A DNA stretch of 35,951 nucleotides from Desulfobacteraceae bacterium UBA2771. GTDB lineage: Bacteria; Desulfobacterota; Desulfobacteria; Desulfobacterales; Desulfosarcinaceae. Positions 25,451 to 33,025 of this stretch are shown here, one piece after another. The DNA is taken from NCBI GenBank assembly GCA_002352605.1, contig DEIP01000097.1, positions 1 through 35,951 of the forward strand, read 5' to 3'. A program made the position numbers and the translations under genes. How positions within the stretch are numbered: the stretch's first letter is position 1; each line of letters begins with the position of its first letter. The notes under the pieces are model-generated. The model saw only the letters and a program-made list of their open reading frames with translations, was not told the origin of the DNA and ran no database searches.

Positions 25451-25502
25451 GTTGTTGGCCTGGCGGTTGAACCCCGGTCTGCAATAGCAAGGGAGACCAA
25501 AG

Positions 25503-26522
25503 ATGCTGGTGGTAATGGATAAAACGGCGACACCCGAACAGATCGAACAGGTTGTCAAGGTAATTGAAGGGCGTGGTTGCACGGCTCGGCCTATTCCCGG
25601 TGGCGATCGTGTCTCCATCGGTATACTGAACAACAAAGGACCCGTGGATGCAGCCCTGTTCATCGGTTTGCCCGGAGTCAATGAAGCGGTACCCATTACC
25701 AAACCATATAAGCTGGTGAGTCGGGAGACCAAAGCCGAGGATACCCTGATACCGGTGGGCGAGATCCTCATCGGTAACGGCCACCTGACCATCATCGCCG
25801 GACCCTGTGCCATCGAAAGTGAAGACCAGGCCATGACCATCGCCGGGCATGTAAAAAGAGCCGGCGCCCATCTGTTTCGTGGTGGCGCCTTCAAGCCGCG
25901 AACATCTCCGTACTCCTTCCAGGGGCTCGGGGAGGAGGGACTCAGGATCCTGGCCAAGGTTCGTGAGACCACTGGTCTGCCGGTGGTTACCGAGGTGATG
26001 GATTTCCAGACTTTCGACCTGGTGGAGCATTATGCCGACGTGGTCCAGATTGGCACCCGAAACATGCAGAATTTCAGTCTGCTCAAACGGGCAGGGGAGT
26101 CCTACCGACCCATTTTGCTCAAGCGGGGCATGGCCGCCACCGTCGAAGAGTGGCTCATGGCCGCCGAATATATCATGGCCCGGGGCAACCATCAGGTGAT
26201 CCTGTGTGAGCGGGGGGTGCGCACCTTTGTCCACCACAGCCGCAACACCCTGGACCTGTCCGCCATACCGGTGGTTAAAAAAGAGAGTCATTTGCCCATC
26301 GTGGTGGACCCCAGCCATGCCGCCGGCCGGCGGGATCAGGTGTTACCCCTTTCCCGTGCGTCGGTGGCCGCCGATGCCCACGGTTTGATGGTCGAAGTCC
26401 ACCATCAGCCGGACCAAGCCCTGAGTGACGGGGCACAGAGCCTCTATCCTGAGCAATTTGAGACGCTTTGCCGACAAGTAATGGCCATATTCAAGGTCTG
26501 CAGCGGTGATGAACCGTTTTAG
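25503..26522 (+). CDS. aroF: 3-deoxy-7-phosphoheptulonate (DAHP) synthase
   Basis: The 339-residue type I-beta DAHP synthase joins phosphoenolpyruvate and erythrose 4-phosphate, the first step of the shikimate pathway. An N-terminal ferredoxin-like regulatory domain (about 1-75: MLVVMDKTATPEQIEQVVKVIEGRG) precedes the TIM barrel. Barrel motifs include IIAGPCAIESEDQ, FRGGAFKPRTSPYSFQG, TEVMDFQTFDLVEHYADVVQIGTRNMQN, LKRGMAATVEEWL and VDPSHAAGRRDQV. The small N-terminal domain is typical of Thermotoga-type enzymes inhibited by aromatic amino acids. AGGGAG lies seven bases before the ATG. The upstream leader with Trp codons and terminators suggests attenuation. The gene is not adjacent to other aro or trp genes. 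Confidence 0.95.
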   Translation: MLVVMDKTATPEQIEQVVKVIEGRGCTARPIPGGDRVSIGILNNKGPVDAALFIGLPGVNEAVPITKPYKLVSRETKAEDTLIPVGEILIGNGHLTIIAGPCAIESEDQAMTIAGHVKRAGAHLFRGGAFKPRTSPYSFQGLGEEGLRILAKVRETTGLPVVTEVMDFQTFDLVEHYADVVQIGTRNMQNFSLLKRAGESYRPILLKRGMAATVEEWLMAAEYIMARGNHQVILCERGVRTFVHHSRNTLDLSAIPVVKKESHLPIVVDPSHAAGRRDQVLPLSRASVAADAHGLMVEVHHQPDQALSDGAQSLYPEQFETLCRQVMAIFKVCSGDEPF

Positions 26523-26622
26523 GGCCCGGCAACAAGTTGTCGGCATCAGGAGAAAAAACGTGAAAACAATCCTCAAAACAGTAGCCGTGGAATCATTCCG
26601 AACCCAAGGTGGAATACGCGGT

Positions 26623-28452
26623 CTACTTTTTTGCGCCGCGTTGGGCATAGCGGGCCTTGACACCTAAGGTAACCTTCCTCAATCGGATGGATTTGGGCGT
26701 TATTTCAACCCGCTCGTCGTTCCGGATAAAATTGATGGCCTGCTCCAGGGTCATGGGCTTGATGGGGGCCAGGATCACGTTGTCGTCCTTGCCGGATGCC
26801 CGCATGTTGGTCAGTTTCTTTTCCTTGGTTGGATTGACGTTGATATCCCTTTCCCGGTTGTGCTCGCCAACCACCATCCCTTCGTAAACCGGCTCGCCGG
26901 GCAGGACGAACAACCGGCCCCGCGGTTCCAGATTATACAGGGCATAGGGCACGGCGTGGCCCTGGCGGTCCGATACGATGGATCCGGTAAAACGGCTGGG
27001 AAAATCTCCCCGGTGGGGTTCGTAACCCATGAAGTAGGAGCTCATGATGCCGGTTCCCCGGGTATCGGTGAGAAATTCGTCGCGATATCCGATCAGGGCC
27101 CGGGAGGGGACTGAAAATTCGATGCGCACCCGACCGGTACCGGTGTTGGAGAGGTTCATCATTTTGCCTTTGCGTACGGAAAGTTTTTCGGTGACCATCC
27201 CCATGAAGGCCTCACCACAGTCTACGAAGAGTCGTTCGATGGGCTCCTTGACGATCCCGGCCTCCTGCTTCAGGATCACTTCGGGGCGGCCGACGCAAAA
27301 TTCAAAGCCCTCCCGGCGCATGGTCTCGATAAGAATGGCCAACTGGAATTCGCCGCGGCCTTTGACCAGCATGGCGTCCCGGTCCCCGTTGGTTTCCACC
27401 TGGATGGCCACATTGAGCAGGGTCTCTTTGAGCAGGCGTTCCCGGATTTTTGCCGATTGCACGTAGCGGCCCTCCTTGCCGCCCATCGGACCGTCATTGA
27501 TGGTAAACAGCATCGAGACCGTGGGCGGATCTACGGTGATGCGGGGCAGGGCGAAAGGGGCGTCCTCGGTACAGATGGTGTCGCCGATGGTCACCTCGTC
27601 GATGCCGGACAGGATGGCGATCTCACCGGCACCAACCGTGGATACCGGCGTGATGTCCATACCTTCGTAGATTTGCAGGCGGGTGACTTTTAAGGGACGC
27701 TGCTTGGCGTCGGAATCGATGCAGATCAGCCGGTGCCTGGATTCGGCTTTTCCTCCCACCACCCGGCCCACCGCCAGTCGGCCCAGGTAGTCTGAGTATC
27801 CCAGGTCGGAGACCAGCATCTGAAAGGGCGCATCGGGGGCGAAGCGGGGCGGCGGTATTTCCCGGACAATGGCATCGAAAAGCAGGTGGAGGTCATCGGC
27901 AAGCCGGTCCGGTGATGTGCCGGCCTTCCCATCACGACCGATGGCGTAAAACAAGGGAAACTCAAGTTGATCCTCGTCGGCATCCAGATCGATGAGCAGA
28001 TCATACACCTGATCCAGCACCGCTTCCGAACGGGCATCCTTGCGGTCGATCTTGTTGACCACCACGATGATCTTCAGTTTGGACTGCAGGGCTTTTTGCA
28101 GCACGAAACGGGTCTGGGGCAACGGACCTTCGGAGGCGTCCACCAGCAGGATGGCACCATTCACCATGGACAGGGCCCGCTCCACCTCGCCACCGAAATC
28201 GGCATGTCCCGGGGTGTCTACAATGTTGATTTTCACGCCTTGATAGACCACGGAACAGTTTTTGGCGGCAATGGTGATGCCGCGTTCCCGTTCCAGGTCC
28301 ATGCGGTCCATAACTCTTTCATCCATCTGCTGGCCCTGGCGAAACAGGCCGCTCTGACGAAACATGGCATCCACCAGGGTGGTTTTACCGTGGTCGACGT
28401 GGGCGATGATGGCGATGTTGCGAAGCTTTTCGTTTGATGATGAAGAAGACAT
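26623..28452 (-). CDS. typA: ribosome-associated translational GTPase TypA/BipA
   Basis: The 609-residue protein starts at ATG 28450-28452 (MSSSSSNEKLRNIAIIAHVDHGKTT); earlier in-frame ATGs up to 28638 would add unrelated sequence. The EF-G-like GTPase core has the P-loop AHVDHGKTT, the switch RGITIAAK, DTPGHADFGGEVER, NKIDRKDAR and the later domains (FEFCVGRPEVILK, FSVPSRALIGYRDEFLTDTRGTGIM, LANMRASGKDD-type region). TypA/BipA binds 70S ribosomes and helps 50S assembly and translation under stress and at low temperature. The C-terminal domain typical of BipA is complete. The gene converges with aroF. Confidence 0.95.
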   Translation of the reverse strand: MSSSSSNEKLRNIAIIAHVDHGKTTLVDAMFRQSGLFRQGQQMDERVMDRMDLERERGITIAAKNCSVVYQGVKINIVDTPGHADFGGEVERALSMVNGAILLVDASEGPLPQTRFVLQKALQSKLKIIVVVNKIDRKDARSEAVLDQVYDLLIDLDADEDQLEFPLFYAIGRDGKAGTSPDRLADDLHLLFDAIVREIPPPRFAPDAPFQMLVSDLGYSDYLGRLAVGRVVGGKAESRHRLICIDSDAKQRPLKVTRLQIYEGMDITPVSTVGAGEIAILSGIDEVTIGDTICTEDAPFALPRITVDPPTVSMLFTINDGPMGGKEGRYVQSAKIRERLLKETLLNVAIQVETNGDRDAMLVKGRGEFQLAILIETMRREGFEFCVGRPEVILKQEAGIVKEPIERLFVDCGEAFMGMVTEKLSVRKGKMMNLSNTGTGRVRIEFSVPSRALIGYRDEFLTDTRGTGIMSSYFMGYEPHRGDFPSRFTGSIVSDRQGHAVPYALYNLEPRGRLFVLPGEPVYEGMVVGEHNRERDINVNPTKEKKLTNMRASGKDDNVILAPIKPMTLEQAINFIRNDERVEITPKSIRLRKVTLGVKARYAQRGAKK

Positions 28453-28492
28453 ATTTGCTCGTTTCGTGTGCTTGGGTTTGATAACACCTGCC

Positions 28493-28520
28493 AATATAGC
28501 CATCCGGCCGTTCAATACAA
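28493..28520 (-). promoter_or_regulatory. weak candidate promoter for typA
   Basis: On the minus strand TTGTAT (28515-28520), a 16-base spacer and TATATT (28493-28498) lie about 40 bases before the typA ATG. The -10 is good and the -35 poor. Confidence 0.3.
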
Positions 28521-28558
28521 GGTTGTCCGCATGCTTATTTTTATTGTAGAATGATAAG

Positions 28559-28816
28559 TTGAAGGCGCTGAACGAGGAACTGGTTGGCGCCATGTATGAC
28601 CATTGGGTCAAGGGCGCCCTCGAAAAACGGGTGGCCAAAGGTAAAATGACTCGGCCGGAGATGGATCAGGCGGCCGGGAGAATATTGGGAACCGCCGATT
28701 ATCAGGACCCGGCACCTTGTGATCTGGTTATCGAGGCGGCGGTGGAAAAAATGGAACTGAAAATCGATATTTTCAAGGATTTTTCCGGCGGGGTTCCGTC
28801 TCCCTGGGCTCTTTAA
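28559..28816 (+). pseudogene. fragment of 3-hydroxyacyl-CoA dehydrogenase
   Basis: An 85-codon frame without a good start (TTG at 28559) matches the interior of the NAD-binding domain of 3-hydroxyacyl-/3-hydroxybutyryl-CoA dehydrogenases: LEKRVAKGKMTRPEMDQAAGRILGTADY, then CDLVIEAAVEKMELKIDIFKDF. The family's N-terminal GxGxxG Rossmann start would lie before this and is missing. After IFKDF the sequence runs into unrelated SGGVPSPWAL and stop, whereas the family continues with the rest of the domain. About 70 of 280 or more residues remain, so this is a decayed remnant and not a working beta-oxidation gene. It lies in the 397-base gap between typA and the PilZ gene, which otherwise holds only the typA promoter. 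Confidence 0.6.
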
Positions 28817-28849
28817 CCCACTGACATCAACGCGACGCGGGATGGCATA

Positions 28850-29503
28850 TCAGGTTCTTTTTATTCGGCATATTCCTTTGGGGGCGTGGCTGGGGAGGGA
28901 CCCGCCAGTCTTGTTTAGCACGCTTTTGCTGACTGCCGGTCGGGGGCCGCTGGCTTTTTCGATTGAAATTTGTTCACGCTGCTCTGCCATCAGCAGGGGC
29001 GGGTCGATGGAACAGTGAAGGCGCAAACAGGTACGGTCCGTCTCCTCACGAATGACCACACCGTTAACCGGGGCTGTACGGCCGCTGTTAAAGATAATTT
29101 CTCCTTGAACCGGCTGCCCGTTCGCAAAGACACCCGTGCAGCTCAAGCTGATGCCGTTCTCCGAAATGTCGCGGATGGGACAGGTAAATGACGGACACGG
29201 CTGGCGATCGTCTGTTTTTTGGACGAAAAATGGATGCGGCAGTCGATCAAATCGTATTCGGTAGTGCTTGCGGGCCTGCTGAGAAGCTTTCTGACCGAAA
29301 GTTTCCGGGGATATCGACCGGTTGCATTGCGGACGGATCATTCGAAACAGGGTGACCAGCGCAAGGGTGCCGCTGATCATCAGGATGGCCATTATGTAGT
29401 AGCGCCCATATGCAGAAGTGTCGGGATAGATCGTCTGCCAGGCCCATAGCGCGCCCATGAATACGGCCAGACTGAATATCAGTGTTTTGCGGTTGGCCTT
29501 CAC
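28850..29503 (-). CDS. membrane protein with C-terminal PilZ domain
   Basis: The 217-residue protein starts at GTG 29501-29503. Two membrane helices (about 8-25 and 34-56) are followed by a PilZ domain at about 78-175. The c-di-GMP binding signature is present: RKHYRIRF (the RxxxR element) and RDISENGISL (the D/NxSxxG element). PilZ proteins bind cyclic di-GMP to control motility, secretion or surface polysaccharide. The C-terminal 40 residues are polar and low in complexity. The gene stands alone; its partners are not visible in the window. Confidence 0.78.
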   Translation of the reverse strand: MKANRKTLIFSLAVFMGALWAWQTIYPDTSAYGRYYIMAILMISGTLALVTLFRMIRPQCNRSISPETFGQKASQQARKHYRIRFDRLPHPFFVQKTDDRQPCPSFTCPIRDISENGISLSCTGVFANGQPVQGEIIFNSGRTAPVNGVVIREETDRTCLRLHCSIDPPLLMAEQREQISIEKASGPRPAVSKSVLNKTGGSLPSHAPKGICRIKRT

Positions 29504-29798
29504 TTAATATCGTTCCTAATTTTTTTGTCCTCATCCAACATAGACGGTGCAATCCTTTTTCCCGGGTGATACCTCACCTCGTCTTCGGCGAGTCCATTCT
29601 ATCGTCCGGGATAATCCATCAATCGGCATTTTCCCTGAATGCTTGAGTGCCCGTTCGGCAAATTGAGCCGGCATCGGTCGGATCGTTTTTCACGGCAATT
29701 GGTTTTTGGGCATCGCCAACGGCTGATTCATGCCTATATTACCAGTCGGTTTCCAGGGGTGTTAACATCAATCATGAAAAAAAGGAAAACAGAGGCGT

Positions 29799-30605
29799 AT
29801 GGCACAACAGGATTACTATCGGATACTGGGTGTCGATCGCGAAGCGGATGCCAAAAAAATCAAGGAGGCCTACCGTGAACTGGCATTTAAGTATCATCCG
29901 GACCGCAACGAAAAAAATCCGGACAGTGCGGAAACGATGAAACAAGTCAACGAGGCCTATGCAGTATTGTCCGATGTTGAAAAACGGCGTGCCTACGACA
30001 ACTTGTGCAATCGTTTCGGCGACAACGCCTACGGCCAGTTCCGCAATACCTATTCCGAACGGGATATCTTCACCGGTTCCGATGTGCATCAGATTTTCGA
30101 GGAGATGGCGCGATCGTTCGGCCTTCGGGGTGTGGATTCAATATTCAGCGACTTTTATGGGTCTAAATACAAAGGTTTTGAGTTCAAACAGCATGGTCTT
30201 CACGGCAAGGGGTTTATCTATCGTGGTGGTTTCGGTAACCGTCGGAGAAAATCCATGGCGGGCGGGCCTCCTCCCGGTGTGGGCCGGTTGGCCAAGTATC
30301 TTCTCCAAAAGGTCACCGGGCAGAGCCTGCCACAAATGGGGGAAGATATTCACGACACCATCCGATTGGACCCGGAGTTTACCAGGACCGGCGGGCCTTA
30401 TCCCTACCATCATCGCCGACGTTCAAAAAAGTTGGTGGTCAAGATACCGGCCGGTACGAAGGAGGGCCAGGAAATCCGTCTATCCCGGATGGGCGCAACG
30501 GGCAAGAATGGCGCTCCAAGCGGCGATCTTTACCTGAAAGTAAAATTAAAAAAGCCGATTTTGGAAAAAGCGAGGGATTTTATTGTTTCGACTTTCGGAC
30601 GATGA
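29799..30605 (+). CDS. short DnaJ-family co-chaperone
   Basis: The 268-residue protein has a J domain at about 4-70 with the Hsp70-activating HPD (KYHPDRN). No zinc-finger cysteines of canonical DnaJ are present. Residues about 75-165 are a Gly/Phe-poor linker with Arg- and Lys-rich segments (GFIYRGGFGNRRRKSMAGG). The C-terminus (KKLVVKIPAGTKEGQEIRLSRMGATGKNGAPSGDLYLKVKLKKP, about 208-253) matches the substrate-binding CTD of CbpA/DnaJ, but only one copy is complete. It is probably a type II-like or truncated J protein working with DnaK. AGAGG lies five bases before the ATG. The 295 bases upstream hold no clear gene or promoter. Confidence 0.85.
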   Translation: MAQQDYYRILGVDREADAKKIKEAYRELAFKYHPDRNEKNPDSAETMKQVNEAYAVLSDVEKRRAYDNLCNRFGDNAYGQFRNTYSERDIFTGSDVHQIFEEMARSFGLRGVDSIFSDFYGSKYKGFEFKQHGLHGKGFIYRGGFGNRRRKSMAGGPPPGVGRLAKYLLQKVTGQSLPQMGEDIHDTIRLDPEFTRTGGPYPYHHRRRSKKLVVKIPAGTKEGQEIRLSRMGATGKNGAPSGDLYLKVKLKKPILEKARDFIVSTFGR

Positions 30606-30632
30606 TACACTGACTTGAAAAGGATTGATACA

Positions 30633-30658
30633 AACGGTCGCCGCATCGGACGACCGTT
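30633..30658. repeat. inverted repeat after dnaJ-like gene
   Basis: AACGGTCG (30633-30640) and CGACCGTT (30651-30658) form a perfect 8-bp stem with a 10-base loop. There is no T-run, so it is not a standard intrinsic terminator. It may protect the mRNA end or be part of the hpf leader. Confidence 0.5.
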
Positions 30659-30795
30659 CATGGATGGTGTAAGACAGATTTTACGCTCCCGTCATTGTAT
30701 CGGCGATACACCCAACTCCCCGTCGGTCATTTTCGATCTGGGGGTTGCGCCAACGGTGGTGAGCGAACCGGACAACCGCGAAAGGAGGATGTAAT

Positions 30796-31113
30796 ATGCA
30801 GATTTTGGTTACCTTCAAAAATGTAGACGCTTCAGACTATCTCAAATCCTACCTTGAAGAAAAGCTCGAACGGCTTGAAAAAATCATGCCCCATCCTGGA
30901 ACGGCCGATGTGGTTTTCCAGGCAGAAAAACTAAGAAAAATTGTGGATGTCAACCTGGGCGGCAAGGGTTTTGACATTCACGCCAGAGAAGAGAGCGGTG
31001 CATGGAATGAAGCCATCGATCTGGTGGTGGACAAGGCCAAAAAACAGCTGATCAAATCCAAGGAGAAGATCCAGTCACACCGAGTAGAAGTTTACCCGCC
31101 CGAACCGCTTTGA
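30796..31113 (+). CDS. hpf: ribosome hibernation factor, HPF/RaiA family
   Basis: The 105-residue protein is a short HPF/RaiA with one ribosome-binding domain (beta-alpha-beta-beta-beta-alpha): MQILVTFKNVDASDYLKSYLEEKLERLEKI, then ADVVFQAEKLRKIVDVNLGGKGFDIHAREESGAWNEAIDLVVDKAKKQLIK. There is no long C-terminal dimerisation domain, so it is of the short type. These factors bind the 30S decoding region and store ribosomes as inactive 70S or 100S particles in stationary phase. AGGAGG precedes the ATG closely. A strong terminator follows. Whether it acts like HPF or YfiA cannot be told. Confidence 0.88.
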   Translation: MQILVTFKNVDASDYLKSYLEEKLERLEKIMPHPGTADVVFQAEKLRKIVDVNLGGKGFDIHAREESGAWNEAIDLVVDKAKKQLIKSKEKIQSHRVEVYPPEPL

Positions 31114-31136
31114 AAAATCGATCCGACCGATACCAT

Positions 31137-31179
31137 GACGCCTCCCCACGGCACGCCGCAGGGAGGCGTCGCTATTTTT
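31137..31179 (+). terminator. strong terminator after hpf
   Basis: GACGCCTCCC (31137-31146) and GGGAGGCGTC (31161-31170) form a perfect 10-bp stem with a 14-base loop, followed by a T-run at 31175-31179. It lies between the convergent hpf and tandem-HTH genes. Confidence 0.8.
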
Positions 31180-31190
31180 GCTTGAAGGAA

Positions 31191-31595
31191 CTATTGTCTG
31201 ATCAGGTGTTTGAACTCGGGACGGTCGAGGTTGGTCGCATCCACAAGGCCCTTTCCGGCGCCATCGATGCTTCCGGAAAGTCGGCCGGTCCTAAGCCAGC
31301 GGCGAACCCCATGCTCGGTCAGATATGTCATTTTAGCAAATGTTTCGACATGATATGATTTTCCAGCAGTAACCGGTGCGTCGACGATTGGGCCGAGATC
31401 GGCGGATGATTTTTTGGGTCCGGTTTGGGCCACGACCGCCGGGTGTTGCAGTTCACTCGGATTGATGGCCCATTTCCCGATGCGTTTTTCACCGTGGATC
31501 TTTCCTTGCCGCAGCATCCGGGTAGTGGTGGAAATGGTGATTCCCGACATTTGTGAAAATTCAGCGGTGGTCAGTGTCCTGTCATTATCAGTCAT
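31191..31595 (-). CDS. small protein with two excisionase-like HTH motifs
   Basis: The 134-residue protein appears to hold two helix-turn-helix units of the MerR/excisionase type. Unit 1 (about 8-48) is LTTAEFSQMSGITISTTTRMLRQGKIHG...IGKWAINPSEL; unit 2 (about 80-122) is YHVETFAKMTYLTEHGVRRWLRTGRLSG...GLVDATNL. Each has a recognition helix then a wing-like Gly/Trp loop. A Pro/Lys-rich linker joins them. Duplicated units suggest binding to paired sites as a monomer, or an adaptor role. It is not an obvious phage excisionase, as no integrase or attachment site is near. A GATCGG-rich palindrome just upstream may be its own operator. Function is unknown. Confidence 0.6.
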   Translation of the reverse strand: MTDNDRTLTTAEFSQMSGITISTTTRMLRQGKIHGEKRIGKWAINPSELQHPAVVAQTGPKKSSADLGPIVDAPVTAGKSYHVETFAKMTYLTEHGVRRWLRTGRLSGSIDGAGKGLVDATNLDRPEFKHLIRQ

Positions 31596-31614
31596 AGAAT
31601 CAAGTCCTTATATT

Positions 31615-31628
31615 ATCGGTCCGATCGG
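31615..31628. promoter_or_regulatory. overlapping palindromes upstream of the tandem-HTH gene
   Basis: ATCGG-T-CCGAT (31615-31625) and CCGATCGG (31621-31628) overlap, about 20 bases upstream of the gene start. Small dyads like these are typical of autoregulator sites, but this is only a guess. Confidence 0.25.
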
Positions 31629-31667
31629 ATGTCGGTCGATTGGGCGTCGTAAATGAATAATCACCGC

Positions 31668-32735
31668 TTAGGCCATGCTCTGGGTGATCTGGCTGACGGC
31701 TTCGATGACGGCCTCGCTATAGTGGTCCAAGTCTTCTTCATCCAACGTGAGAAATGTCAGCGCGCCTGGATCCAGTTCGTAGAGAGCCGCATCCATGCTG
31801 CTGCCGATGCCGCTTCGATGAGCGATGTGATTGGCGGTGTGAATGATGTAGGCCAACTGGTTGCCGTTGGATGCACCTGGATCGTGGTGAAATCGCATGG
31901 CCGTCACATGGTTCTCCGGAAGCTTCCATTTGGTGCACAGGTCTGAGGCCAGTTCCGTGTGGTCGAAGCCGAGCACCTGTTTTTCCAACGCCAGGAACGT
32001 GATGCCGGTTTTTAGGGCCTGATCCACCTGGACCTTTCGTTCCAAGATATAGCGATCCATGGCCAGTTTTCCGGCGTCATGGATCAACCCGACGGAAAAG
32101 GCGTCATTTTCCAGGGCCGGCGCCCGGTCATTGGCGATCAATCGTGAACACAGGGCCACGGCCAGTGAATGCTGCCACAGCGCACCGGACCCCATGCGGT
32201 ATCCTTTAAGCCGGCTCCCCAGCAGGCTGGTAGCTGAAACCATGGTGATGAGCTGTTCCAGTGTCTTATGGCCGAGAACGACGGTGGCCTGGTGGATGGA
32301 AGAGACCATCCCGGACAGTCCATAATAGGCGGAGTTGGACACCTGGAGGATCTTGGCGGCAATGGCCTGATCCGTTTCGATCACTTCGGCGATCTCTTTG
32401 AATCCGGACATGGGGTTGGCCATGACTTCCCGTGCCTTGTAGATGATCTTGGGCATGGGGGGTAGATCTTTGATGCTGCCCAGAATTTTTCTTCTCAGAT
32501 CAGTGCCGTCCAGTTCAGAAGAAGATTTTTCGGCAATGGGGGTATAAACCACCTTGCCGGTCGATTTATCGGGTGCGGCATCCGTTTGTTCCGTCACGGG
32601 TTCCTGTTTTTCTCTCAGATCCAGCGTGATTTTTGATTTACAGCCAGGGCAGGGGAACGAGACCTTTTTCCCTGTGGGCAACCGGTTATCCGGGAGTTCG
32701 AAATGTTTGTCGCAATTCTTGCACTCAATTCTCAT
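31668..32735 (-). CDS. HDOD-domain signalling protein with N-terminal zinc ribbon
   Basis: The 355-residue protein begins with a small zinc ribbon of the MJ0042 type (MRIECKNCDKHFELPDN...FPCPGCKSKITLDL: two CXXC pairs). A disordered linker (about 42-82) leads to an HDOD domain at about 85-285 (LPPMPKIIYKAREVMANP, ILQVSNSAYYGLSGMVSSIHQATVVLG, GLIHDAGKLAMDRY, RFHHDPGASNGNQLAYIIHTAN). HDOD proteins resemble HD hydrolases; here HDAGK is present, so some metal-site residues remain. Many regulate chemotaxis or cyclic-nucleotide signalling. The zinc-ribbon/HDOD pairing is common in deltaproteobacteria. No partner kinase is adjacent. Confidence 0.85.
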   Translation of the reverse strand: MRIECKNCDKHFELPDNRLPTGKKVSFPCPGCKSKITLDLREKQEPVTEQTDAAPDKSTGKVVYTPIAEKSSSELDGTDLRRKILGSIKDLPPMPKIIYKAREVMANPMSGFKEIAEVIETDQAIAAKILQVSNSAYYGLSGMVSSIHQATVVLGHKTLEQLITMVSATSLLGSRLKGYRMGSGALWQHSLAVALCSRLIANDRAPALENDAFSVGLIHDAGKLAMDRYILERKVQVDQALKTGITFLALEKQVLGFDHTELASDLCTKWKLPENHVTAMRFHHDPGASNGNQLAYIIHTANHIAHRSGIGSSMDAALYELDPGALTFLTLDEEDLDHYSEAVIEAVSQITQSMA

Positions 32736-32895
32736 GGAACACCTTTCTCGAACGTATGATTAATTCTTTCGAATCCGTTGATCGATTACATATCATAGCG
32801 GTTTCGGCTAATTTTTACCAGAATCAAATTGTTGCGCCACTGTTGACGCATATAATAAAAATAGAGCCTTCTGGTCGTTGGCGGGTTGGTTCGGG

Positions 32896-32924
32896 TTGAA
32901 AAATTTGGCATCTGCGACTATAAT
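32896..32924 (+). promoter_or_regulatory. sigma-70-type promoter of the MltF-like gene
   Basis: TTGAAA (32896-32901), a 17-base spacer and a perfect TATAAT (32919-32924) lie about 100 bases before the MltF-like start. The 290-base gap 32736-33025 otherwise holds no gene. Confidence 0.6.
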
Positions 32925-33025
32925 TCATGCCGTCACGATCTTGATGGTTGCGGAATGGTAAGCGATGGGGTGGCCTGCCTTACTTTCAACCCGTCGGATC
33001 CGAAATTGAACCCGATTGACTGGCG

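Noticed and set aside
25278..26318. 346-codon open frame on the minus strand across aroF
   Set aside because: It lies opposite a complete DAHP synthase and has no domain or ribosome site that I can support.
26560..26667. 35-codon frame from GTG with AGGAG upstream, after aroF
   Set aside because: It overlaps the 3' end of typA, has no recognisable feature, and could easily be chance.
30660..30794. 44-codon frame just before hpf
   Set aside because: It lacks a ribosome site, reads through the hpf Shine-Dalgarno, and has no clear protein features.
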